Shown here one piece after another: positions 26,460-35,963 of a stretch of 64,000 nucleotides of DNA. The stretch is from Nageia nagi (Eukaryota > Pinophyta), in the NCBI GenBank assembly GCA_050084985.1, contig JBITNC010000001.1, forward strand, positions 173,848,001 through 173,912,000, written 5' to 3'. The notes under the pieces were generated by a model. The model was not told the origin of the DNA, ran no database searches, and saw only the letters and a program-made list of their open reading frames with translations. The position numbers and the translations under genes were made by a program. How positions within the stretch are numbered: the stretch's first letter is position 1; the number at the start of each line of letters is the position of its first letter.

Positions 26460-26660
26460 TAAACTCAATGGTAGAAAAATTGAGATCCTGTTATAAAACA
26501 TAAAGAGATCCCAATTTTGATGTCACGTTGGGATCGCGAGCCTAAATTAATATCAAGATTGCAACTTAGGTTTGAGATCCCAAAAAGGATTGTGATCTCA
26601 AAATTGGAAACCAAAAACCCATGCAACAAACCACAGAGCTCATTCTTCATAATCTACATT
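26460..26660 (-). repeat. Diverged single relative of the array unit's 3' third
   Basis: On the minus strand the block starts with AATGAGCTCTGTGG and CATGGGTTTT, followed by several GAGATC / GGATCTC motifs. The array has AATGAGCTCTATGG and CATGGTATTT followed by GAGATCCC repeats in the same order. The likeness is by eye only and weaker in the second half. It suggests that the non-LINE part of the array unit is a dispersed repeat family. Confidence 0.45.
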
Positions 26661-27422
26661 TTCCAAACCCTTAGAATCTTAGTGGTAAATCAATGTCAAG
26701 ATCCTAATTTTTGCAATGTTCTTGCCCCTATATACAGTCATTTTCAATTATCTCTTGAGGTAGGCTCTAGTAACCATCACCCTTATTTTTGTTTTCTTTG
26801 GCTTATAAAATTAGTGTTTAAATAGGTTTTTTTTTCAGTTCTCTATATATGAAAGTTTATAGATTTTCTAACCTGAATGCCATAGAGGATAAAACCCATT
26901 TTAAAATAACTAACTTATTTTTAGTTTGAATCCTTTTTAGTACTTATCACATTGTATCTATTTTAAATTTTATCAATTATAAATGGTAAAATACTCTAGA
27001 TAATACCAAACCCTTTCTATTGTAATCCCTTCAACTGTAGTTGGATACCATAAATCTTTATCCTTAGATGATTGAGTTAGATACCACAAATCTTTATCCT
27101 TGGATGAATCAGGTGATTTACCTTATTTGAGAATAGGTAAGAATTATTGACCTTGCAATTTAATATTTTTACTATACACAACCAAATCCTTTAAGTCTAA
27201 TGTGAATAATACGTATATCCTTAATCTTATCCCACTACTACAATAAAAGGATTTAACGTTGGGGTGGGCATCATTTTCCTATTTATTTTTTTTTATTTTT
27301 TTGCTCACAGGATAATGCTATAACCAAAACTAAATAATACGTTGAATATATCATTGGAGCATGCATTGCTCTTTAATTCACTAATAACATCATTTCAAGT
27401 TGGGAATAAAGGTATTTTGCAT
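26661..27422. other. Intergenic sequence with a short direct repeat
   Basis: No gene is recognised. Two copies of a phrase of the type AGATACCACAAATCTTTATCC lie at about 27044-27065 and 27080-27102, a local duplication. Confidence 0.5.
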
Positions 27423-27665
27423 CATATATTGTATTGTTGATGGAGTCATAATTGCAACATATATTATGTTGATAGAATCATAATTGAATTGTATATTATG
27501 TTACTTATAGATTCGTAAATACATCATATATTACATTATTGATAGAGTCATAATTGCATTGTATATTGCGTTATTGATAGAGTCATATATTGCATTACTA
27601 ATAAAGTTATAATTGCATCGTATTTTACGTTGCTTGTAGAATCATAATTATATTATATATTGGAT
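27423..27665. repeat. 35-bp minisatellite, block 1
   Basis: About seven irregular units of the type TATATTGTATTGTTGATAGA followed by GTCATAATTGCATCG. They are of the same family as 28593-29018 but with more deletions within units. Confidence 0.8.
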
Positions 27666-27740
27666 AACAACTTGACAATGCAAGTGGTTATAGGGAGCAA
27701 AAATGATGAATAAGGGGCACGTACATGACTATAGGTTTCC

Positions 27741-27935
27741 TCCCATCCCTTTCTCCCTTCCTCCCCTCACCTTCATTCCCCCTCCCTACCGTACCTTTGA
27801 TCCCTCCTCCTCTCTCCCCTATGCACCTTCATCTCCCACCCCTTGTGTGCATTCGTCTCCCACCCCTTGCACACCTTCATCTCCTACCCACCTACCCTCT
27901 CGCATGTCTTCATCTCCCATTGACCTATCCTCCAC
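27741..27935. repeat. Pyrimidine-rich minisatellite, second block
   Basis: C/T-rich units of the type CACCTTCATCTCCCACCCCT occur here. They are related to the block at 2299-2627, including the shared phrase around CACCTTCATCT. Open frames here are simple-repeat artefacts. Confidence 0.8.
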
Positions 27936-28592
27936 ATTGACATGAGTGAAGGTCTTATTTTGCGATATTACAAATTCTATTGGTATGATGATAACTAGGA
28001 GGATCTCGCTTGGTTGTTGGTTGGTTGATGTTTGTTTCATGCCTGCTAAGGTTTTGGTTCTTGATTGTCTTTAAGGGTGGATCTAGTTACATACAAAGTT
28101 TACTACCATAATTAATTGGGAGTTTGGTAGAGCGCTTAGCAGGGTTGCATAGGGGCAGATCAAGGATTGTCTATGAGCATGAGAGGCACACCTTTCTTCT
28201 ATAGATTCTATTGATGGTTTTTACAATCTCTATAGAGGTGATGAGCATACTTTGGACTCCTTAGAAGATACAATCATAAGATTTTAGAATATTGGATGCA
28301 AGCTACACTAATTAGGTTTAGGTGAGGCTCTCTTTAAACATGAGAAGATCCAAACTATGGTTTGAAGACAAAAATACTATGGAATTCATAGTTGATGGAC
28401 TCTTTTATTTTTAACTTAGATAGATAGACATTTGAATGTAACTAGAAATCAAGTTGTGGATTTCTAAGGATCTCCCTATCATCTACACTTGTACAAAATA
28501 AATAGGGAAGGATGAAGAATCAAAATTATTTTTTATAGTTGGATTCCTATATAAAAAAAAAAACCCTTCAATTTACCCTTACCAAAAAATAA
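27936..28592. other. Unassigned sequence splitting the 35-bp minisatellite
   Basis: Together with 27671-27935 this forms about 0.9 kb between two blocks of the same minisatellite. It holds an A-run at about 28550-28563 but no recognised domain. It may be an inserted element. No flanking duplication is clear. Confidence 0.4.
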
Positions 28593-29018
28593 TTGTCTCA
28601 TATATTGTATTATTGATAGCATCATAATTGCATTGTATATTGTGTTGTTGATAGAGTCATAATTGTATCGCATATTATATTGCTAATAGAGTTGTAATTG
28701 GATCGTATATTGTATTTTTGGTAGCATCATGATTAGGTTGTATATTTCATTGTTGGTAGCATCATAATTGCATCACATATTGCATTAGTAATAGCATCAT
28801 AATTACATCATATATTATGTTGCTAGTAGAGTCATAATTACATCATATATTACATTGTTGATAGCATCGTAATGGATTTGTATATTATATTATTGAAAGA
28901 GTCATAATTATATCATATATTGTGTTTCTTATAGCATCATAATGGATTCATATATTGTATTTCTCATAGCATTGTAATTGAATCATGTATTTCATTGCTA
29001 GTAGCATCATAATTGCAT
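28593..29018. repeat. 35-bp minisatellite, block 2, twelve copies
   Basis: Twelve consecutive units of 35 bp of the type TATATTGTGTTGTTGATAGA followed by GTCATAATTGTATCG. Unit length is almost constant while bases vary, so the block is old but has lost few bases. Confidence 0.92.
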
Positions 29019-29275
29019 CATTTTGAGACCTTCTTAATGTGCTTAATTACTAAGTTTTACGTCAAAATTAGGATCAAGAATAGCCTCAAGGTTAGTGTAG
29101 AAAAATAATTATTTAAAATAAATCATTTATTTAATTATTTATTTATATATTATTTATTATTAAATTATTAATTTATTTTATTATATGATTCATGTAATTA
29201 TTAATTAATTAATTAATGTTATTATTAAATTATTAATTAATTAATTTATTTTATTATATGATTTAGGTATAAAAA
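29019..29275. repeat. AT-rich low-complexity block with TTAA-type direct repeats
   Basis: From about 29110 to 29270 the sequence alternates between ATTAATTAATTAATT and TTATTTTATTATATGATT, which appears twice about 85 bp apart. No gene is present. Confidence 0.7.
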
Positions 29276-30357
29276 TAAACTTTGCAACCTTTTTCCAGCA
29301 TTATTCCATAATGTTCCACCATGGGAGCTCTAGAAGAAGGTATAGACATCCATCAAAGAGTAATTGAAAATGGCTTTGCATCGAATGTTATGGTTGTGAG
29401 TGCCCTGATAGACATGTAAGCAAATTATGGAAAAATAAACAAAGTTGGAGAATTATTTGATAAGATGGATGATGCAAATATAGTTTTATGGACTACAATG
29501 ATTGAAGGTCATGCAATTCATGGCTACAACAAGGATTCCCTTAAAATTTTTGATCTAATGAAGCACTTGTGAACCAACCTTAACAATATAATCTTTGCAT
29601 GAGGACTGTAAATACTTTAATAGCATAAGTGACTCTTATTGTATTATTCTTGGGATGAATCATTATGCATGCATTATTAACCTTCTTAACCACAGGTTAT
29701 CTTGAGGAAGCTATTAACTTCATTTTTAATATGCTCATAAAACCTAAATTGGGTGTATGACTATGTCTACTTGGTTCTTGTAGATCATGTAAGAATGTAG
29801 GAATAGGGGAATTTATGGTAACATTTTTTGTTGTTGGAGCCTAAATATGCTCCATATTATGCTCTTCTTTTAGATATTTATGCAAAAGTGGTAGCTAGGA
29901 TGATGTTCAAAGAGTAAGGACATTGATGAAATATAGAGGAATCAAGAAGACTAGATGTAGTTAGGTTGAAGTTGATAAAAGGGTACATGCTTTTCTTGTA
30001 GGAGACATATCACATCCATAAACACATGAGATATATGGGAAATTGGAGAAATTATTGAGTGAGATAAAGGTAGCAGGGTATATTCCAAATATAATACGTA
30101 TCTTTCATGATATGGAAACTGATGATAAATAATTACTTCTCTACCAGCATAGCAAGAAGTTGGCAATTATATTTGGGTTGTTGAAGATTCCTCTTGGAAA
30201 TGTTATTAGAATTATGAATAATCTTTGAATATATGATGATTGCCATACTGTAACCAAGATTGTCTCCAAGATCATTGCAAGGGATATTGTCATGAGGGAT
30301 GCAAACTGATTTCATCATTTCAAACATGGTGAATGTTCTTGTTGAGATTATTGGTGA
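29276..30357 (+). pseudogene. PPR protein gene relic, DYW class (C-terminal part)
   Basis: A pentatricopeptide frame begins near 29276 and continues through MGALEEGIDIHQRV and NIVLWTTMIEGHAIHG. After a gap of broken frames come E-motif-like sequence (YAPYYALLLDIYAKV near 29845), a region with VHAFL and SHP-type spacing (near 29985-30020), then LAIIFGLLKIPLG-like sequence. The DYW domain follows with CDDCHTVTKIVSKI near 30240 and FHHFKHGECSC. It ends in DYW and a TGA at 30355-30357, exactly where DYW proteins end. DYW PPR proteins act in organelle RNA editing, and the HxE/CxxC zinc site of the deaminase-like domain is partly readable. An in-frame TGA sits just before the final DYW triplet, and several other stops and shifts make it dead. 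The N-terminal PPR repeats are missing. Confidence 0.85.
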
Positions 30358-30569
30358 TGCAAAGTAATGAAAGATATAAAGAGTCTTGCACAATGATATG
30401 GTGCATGCTTTCAAGTAGAAAAAAAACTATGTTTCATTCTATTTTTTCAAAAAATATTGTTATTAAATATTTGTATAAATAAACAATATTATTTATTGTT
30501 GACATCATATTGTCAAGTGAACATAACTACTTATGTATATTGATACCTTATTTTGTGATTAAAAAATTT

Positions 30570-30790
30570 AATGCATTAGTTTTATGGACTACAATGATAA
30601 CATAATATGCACAAAATGGGTTTTCTAAAAATACCCTAGGTTTTTTAATAAAATGCAATTGTCATGTGTAAAACCAAACTCTGCAACCTTTGCCTACATT
30701 CTTCTAGTATGTACCACCATAAGAGTTTTAGAGGAAGGTACAAACATCCATAAAAAAGTAGTTTAAAATGGCTTTGCATCTAATATTACC
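30570..30790 (+). pseudogene. Second PPR gene fragment
   Basis: The frame reads NALVLWTTMIT, then YAQNGFSKN, KMQLSCVKPNSATFAYIL and VLEEGTNIHKKVV, then NGFASNI. This covers the same PPR section as the start of the neighbouring pseudogene (29262-29400), so it is a partial paralogue or tandem duplicate. It stops abruptly at about 30790, where minus-strand Ty3/gypsy RNase H sequence begins. It contains two in-frame stops. Confidence 0.8.
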
Positions 30791-31150
30791 AATGTTCTTC
30801 ATGCTACCTTTTTTGTATTTTATGATGAGATGGAACTATTGTAGAAACCCTATCCATCTGAAGTGCCTCTCTTATTGCAACATGGATTTAATTTGCAAGT
30901 ATTGTAATGGTTGATGATCAATATGAATTATTTTCTCCTTCCCCATCAAGTAATGCTTCCATTTCTTTATCGCTTGAACTAATTCATATACTTATTATGG
31001 TAGAAAATAGGCCTTGTTCCTTGCATCAACACTTCCCCCATGGCATACTCACTAGCATTAGTCTCAATCTCGAATGGTTGTTGTATACTAAGTAGTACCA
31101 AAACAAGTGCATTACTGATATTTTATTTTACTAAGTCAAAAGAAGATCTA
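30785..31150 (-). pseudogene. Ty3/gypsy RNase H fragment
   Basis: The minus strand reads QQPFEIETNASEYAMGEVLM, then TRPIFYHNKYM, then a region with KKWKHYLMG-like order, DHQPLQYLQIKSMLQ and FHLIIKYKKGSM. This is the RNase H domain between reverse transcriptase and integrase of Ty3/gypsy elements. The first catalytic aspartate (TDAS in the family) is asparagine here. There are shifts and stops. No LTR was found, and the fragment directly abuts the PPR piece at about 30790. Confidence 0.75.
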
Positions 31151-31479
31151 GTAGAGCTAGATGGGTTAAAAAATAGAGTTTACAGATACTTTGAGAAGAA
31201 CTTATCAAGTTTTCTCACAAGTGATCCAAGAGAGTTTATGTTGGTTGCTATGTGATATTTTTTTGTGATTCTAAGTGTGTGTAGTTGAGTGAGAGAGAGA
31301 TCTAAGAGCTCTATAGAGAGCATAATCTAATGTATACTATAGCACAAGTGTATGTAAGAAAGTTTGTTTTTATTTTGAGATTTTGCCAAAATTTGAGAGT
31401 GTCAGAGTTTTGAGAGATAGTTTATTGTTGTAGAAGATTTATGAAATCTCTACACTTGTGATTGCTTATTGTTCTTGGT

Positions 31480-33536
31480 ATGATGAGTAACTATGAATTA
31501 CAAGCCCCAATATTTTATGGATAAGAGTATAGTTGTTGGAAGGTGAAAATGAGGCACTTATTGATTTCCAAAGAAGACTAAATCATTACTGAGCATAAGG
31601 AACCAAAATACTATAGCAGCCTTGTAAATGAAGAAAGAAGAAGCTGGAAAGAGGAACAATAGCAAAATTGTATTGCCTTATTGGAGATCAAAAAAGGTTT
31701 GGCCTAAAACACTTTTCCATTGATTGTAAGTTGTAGAAAAGTGACAAGTGCATGGAAGAGGCTATAAGATGTTTTTGGGACTGATTTTGATGATTATGTG
31801 AGCAAGGGGGATTCTTATGAAGATCAACCCTATTTTGAAGAGTTTTGTGGGCACTCTTATGTGCAATCTCTTGAGGATACCTATGAATTATTTGGTGAGT
31901 TTTGTGTTGAAAGAGGCTATGTTAATGAAGGAGAAGAAGCCAATGTTGTTCCAAGCATTTGTGATAATCATAGTGCTATTGTTCTAGATTTATTTTATGA
32001 TTATTGCTTTATGATGGTTTTCATAAGGGGGATAATACATATGTTGATGGTTTTCATATGAAAGATAAAGTGAATGTTGATGCATGTTTTAACAAGATAA
32101 TGTAAGATATTTTTATTACTAATTTTTGTCTTAACAAGACCAATCCAAGTGTTTGTAATGTTTGTGATGAAGTTATTGCTGCTGAAGGCTCTCATCAAGG
32201 AGAGCAAGAGTATGTCAAATTTCCTCCAAAGGGGGAGAAATATGAAATATTCCTCATTAAAGAGGCACTTGTGAGAAGATCATTCTGTGAGAATGATGCT
32301 TGTTGTGAAGGCCACCAAGATGTAGTGGAGTATGTTGCTTGTTGTGAATACCACCAATATGAGGTGGGAGAAGAGTGTTTATTGGAGGCCAATGAGTAAA
32401 ATTTTATTGAACAATATTCATATAATGAATCAACACCAAATATGGAGGAGTATGATGAAAACAAGGAGCCAACACTGCACCATGATTGGCTCACTTATAT
32501 TGATTTGAAGATTATTTTTTTGAAAGAGGAGATTGAAGATCAATTTCTTAGCACTCCAAATTTGCAAGAAGATGAAGGTACACTCATGGAAAAGTGTTGT
32601 TATTTGGGTGCATCCCACTCATATGAAGATGAAGACCATTCATTTGAAATGGTGTATTATGAGGAATTAGATTTGGAAATTGACTCATTTGGAGTGAAAG
32701 ATTGTCTTGTTGAAGATGTAATAAATGAAGTTATGTGGGATTTTGATCCACAAGAGTATGTAAATGATAAATAAATAGAATATATCATATTGTTGTTTAA
32801 ACATCACTCATATGGAGTGAAACAACCTTTTTGTAAAGAGAATGAATATGTAATGGAGATTGGTGAGTGTCAAGTTTTAAACACTATGGAGCCATCAATT
32901 ATGAAGCTTGAAAATCACTCCCATGGAGTGACTACTAAAGTGATGATTTATGGTTGTATTACAAAGGAAACAATGAGCAAAGAAGAAATAAATAGAACTC
33001 TTAGAGAGCTTATGGCTTCCACCAATGCAAAAGTACAATAGTTTGGAACAAACAAAGACTCATGAGATCCTACTCAAAGCAACATTGGAGGTAATAGTTT
33101 ATTGTTATTTGATTTTGGCACTAATGATTGTTTGAGTAGATGGTTTATTAAAGGTTTTCAGGCTATTGATGGAGAAGAAGCATGTCAAACAAAGACATCA
33201 TATGATAACTTGAAAGTGGCATCTCATCCTTGGAGAGCACAATTTGCAAGCTTTGAGGCTTGGCTTATGAAACCTCCTTTGAAGATTATTTGTGATGATT
33301 ATTTTGTGATGATAACCATCAATATCTTCCTATTTAAAATAAATAATTATATGATTAAAACTCCTTGGATGGATGATACATGTGCAACAATAGAGAGGAT
33401 TGATAGTTTGCATGAAGAGTGTTGCTTTCTTGTTGCATATGTAATAAGTCATATCTTGTCTTTATGTTGTTTAAAGTTTTGTGTACTAATATGTGAGAGA
33501 GTGTTATGGTTTAATCATATATATGAGATGATTTAA
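31480..33536 (+). pseudogene. Copia-gag-like start fused to a long acidic Cys/His-containing frame
   Basis: From ATG 31480, frame 1 reads MMSNYELQAPIFYG, then YSCWKVKMRHLLISK, which resembles the N-terminal domain (DUF4219 type) of plant copia gag. It continues to a block before VFGTDFDDYVSKGD (31760-31806). It then runs on as an acidic protein to 32061, shifts to frame 3, and stays readable to TAA 33534-33536. Frame 3 holds CNVCDE, CCEGHQ and CCEYHQ, and a loosely repeated (H/D)S(Y/H/F)GV phrase at about 32687, 32805 and 32920. Frame 1 has five internal TAA/TAG stops before 31800, and frame 3 has a further handful. No zinc knuckle, protease, integrase or reverse transcriptase follows. I do not recognise the acidic part. 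A weak TGGTAT phrase just before the ATG could be a decayed primer site. Confidence 0.55.
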
Positions 33537-33864
33537 TGTTGTAATTGCACCACTTGGGAGGCATGGTGCAACCGTGTGAGAAAATATGAGAAAGGATGGT
33601 TGATGTACATGTTTGGCATGTCAATACAAGTAACTTTTGATTAAGGGGGAGTAACTCATCGAAAGACACTCAATATGTTGTTGTAGGAAGCATGAATGAT
33701 AGAGAAAATCCCACACACAAAGTGGAAGGAGTTACCAAATAAAGTTTTACAAATTCTAAGTTTTCTACTTCAATACTAGAAGAAATGCAAAATAAGACCA
33801 ATCAATTCAAACTTCCAAGTTATTTTTTATGCTTCTAAACTCTTAGACAAGCCCCTTTAGCATC

Positions 33865-34036
33865 AAGGGGAAGTATGTTAGAATTGTAGATTGATCAAAT
33901 TGAATATTTGAGCTCTCCAACCCTCTAGTTGAAAATGTGACACTCCTGCACATTTTATCAATGAAATACATATGTGTTTTATATGGTTTGAAAAAAGTGC
34001 CCACATTTTTGATAGATCTAGCATGTTCTTGAAATG
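33865..34036 (+). mobile_element. Polypurine tract and possible 3' LTR start of the copia-like unit
   Basis: AAGGGGAAG at 33865-33873 is followed two bases later by TGTTAGAATTG at 33876. This is the usual layout of a copia polypurine tract and LTR start. The possible LTR is interrupted at 34036 by element E2 and would resume at 41019. I cannot find a matching 5' LTR, so the end point is unknown. Confidence 0.4.
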
Positions 34037-35072
34037 TGTTATGAATAAAGTTCCCAAAATAGCATAAAATCATGAGAGAAAGAGCTCAACACGTTGAATA
34101 AGAGATAAAATCTGTAACAAGCCACTTCAAGGGGGCAACCTCCTTTACATCACATCAATTACACAACAATAGACATCTCAAATGATAATACCTCCTTAGT
34201 ATATGTTGATTGAGATTGTGTAATATGTGCGCCTGGAACAATCTTAACCAAAGTAGTTCACGAACAGGCTGTAGGACGCAGCCTGATCTCCGGAGAAGGC
34301 CGGTTCCTTATCCATTGGGTAGAGAAAAAGTAACAGGAAAGAGATAAAAAGAGTAGGGAGCGAGAGATTTAAGCAAAAGGATAGGGTAACAAGAAAGGAA
34401 GTAAAAGGATAGGGTAACGAGAGAGAAAGCAAAGGGGTAGATCACTAGTTCAGCGCGGGCTTTCGCAGTGTGCGAAACCTTGGCCTGAATCTAGTGTCGC
34501 AGCCACAGAACAAGTCCTCACTCTCTGAATAGCTCCCCGGCTTCTACTCTACCATGTAGCAGACACAGTTATACTAGCAACCCGCAACTATTACTCAGGA
34601 AACAAGCTAAGCTGCCACAATGTAACCAAATTAAGAATAACAATTACGAGTGCTAGACAAGAAAGGTCAAGATGGTTTCATAGTACCGGACTGAAGCTAC
34701 AGGTCTTCGAGAACAAATGAAAAGGGCAATACTAGGCTTCCGACCCTAGTTTCTCTTTATTTTCATATATTTATACTGTATTAACAACAGTTACAAGGTT
34801 ACAGAACGGAAACGTTTACAAAAACGGCCGCAAGATTCCGGCCTTCTTGAACTGCTATCAACTACATATGACACTTGGCCGACTGTTACAAAATTGGGCA
34901 GATTGCTGATGATTCGATTCCCTTGATGATGGCGCTCTGGAATTTTGCAGACTTCTCTCTCTCTCTCCCGGGATGTTCAATTCTCCGACTCTGACTCTTT
35001 GATCTTTCGTTGCGGGCCTGTTTTCCTCTTGACGTGGTCTTAATTCCAAATGTTAATCTTTTCCCCTTCACC

Positions 35073-35562
35073 TGACGTCAGCTTCAAGTCTCCGGAATTC
35101 TTCATTCCATTGGCTCCGGACACTAAGTCACTCCTTGATGATGTCATCCATTCCGGGCTCCGGTTCCATCAAAATGCGAACGTCGTTTCACCTGTGACGT
35201 CATCTTTCTTTCCTTCGGAATGTTTTCCTTTATGGCTCCGGCTACTAAGTCACTACTTGCTGGCGTCATCTCCTCCGGACTCCGGTTCTTATTCAAAATG
35301 TGAACGTCGTTTCGCCTGTGATGTCATCTTTCTTTCCTCCGGAATGTTTTCCTTTATGGCTCCGGATACTAAGTCGCTACCTGCTGACGTCACCCTCTTA
35401 TTTCTCCGGAATGCTTTACTCAAAGGCTCCGGATACGAAGTTACTCCTTGCAGACGTCATCTTCATATATCCGGAATGCTTTGTTTCCCGGATACACTTG
35501 TGCTTACTTCGTCTTTTCCGAAACTTGGTCCTTGCCGAAATCTGACCGCCTTGCTGACATCA
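35073..35562. promoter_or_regulatory. Cluster of eight TGACGTCA-like sites in the E1 LTR
   Basis: TGACGTCA or a one-base variant begins at 35073, 35139, 35195, 35261, 35319, 35385, 35452 and 35555. Spacing alternates between about 66 and 57 bp as part of degenerate repeats of about 124 bp that also carry CTCCGGA. TGACGTCA is the core site of plant bZIP factors of the TGA class, which mediate stress and salicylate responses. A role as LTR enhancer is inferred. The same cluster recurs at 37921-38410 in the 5' LTR. Confidence 0.6.
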
Positions 35563-35708
35563 TTTTGTTCCGAAATCCGGTCTTCACCAAAATATGACTA
35601 TCTTATCCTCCGCAACGTCTCCATTCCATTCCGGGAAACTTTGCTCTGACTCAGGGCTGCTTTATCTGCTCCGGAAAAACTCCCGGGGATCTTAAAATAA
35701 ATCCATGA

Positions 35709-35739
35709 TTGAAGTAAAGTACCCGGGGCTTTACTTCAA
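35709..35739. repeat. Perfect inverted repeat near the start of the E1 LTR
   Basis: TTGAAGTAAAG pairs with CTTTACTTCAA over 11 bp around TACCCGGGG. It lies about 25 bp inside the LTR's start on the element's own strand. The copy at 38557-38588 has one extra C in the loop, which is the single LTR difference I see. Confidence 0.85.
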
Positions 35740-35882
35740 GGATTTACTATGTAGGAATCTACATTATGGCGACCTCTGAGGGAAAATTTCACCTTTATCA
35801 AAGAGAAATTTGGAGCCCAGTCAAAAATAATACCAAAATAATGCCGATGCATTTATCTACTACATAAGCTCCGGAACCACTT

Positions 35883-35885
<3 letters not shown>

Positions 35886-35933
<48 letters not shown>
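35886..35933. repeat. Homopolymer T48 (A48 on the element strand)
   Basis: Forty-eight consecutive T's lie 30 bp beyond the gag stop. On the E1 strand this is a poly(A) tract between gag and the 3' leader, where a full element would carry pol. Confidence 0.95.
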
Positions 35934-35934
<1 letters not shown>

Positions 35935-35963
35935 TGCTCCCACTGTTCGGCTTTATTTCAATA

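Larger units (their letters stand above)
34204..35763 (-). repeat. E1 3' LTR
   Basis: On the minus strand this is the downstream LTR, bounded by TG and CA. The purine tract expected on its inner side is weak: the bases next to it read AGAGGTCGCCATAA on the minus strand. A 199-codon open frame on the plus strand is antisense to the LTR and duplicated in the other LTR. Confidence 0.95.

Noticed and set aside
28120-28175. tRNA-like phrase GTTTGGTAGAGCGCTTAGC
   Set aside because: It resembles a D arm, but no acceptor, anticodon or T stem can be formed around it.
27423-29018. Possible CRISPR-like repeat array
   Set aside because: The 35-bp units are contiguous and diverged with no unique spacers, and the genome is eukaryotic. 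It is a minisatellite.
31250-31475. Possible 5' LTR of the copia-like unit
   Set aside because: A weak TGGTAT phrase before the ATG suggests a primer site, but I could not match this stretch to 33876-34036 or to sequence after 41019.
35050-35649. 199-codon plus-strand frame, repeated identically at 37898-38497
   Set aside because: It lies within the E1 LTRs, antisense to the element. It is serine/phenylalanine-rich from LTR repeats and has no domain.
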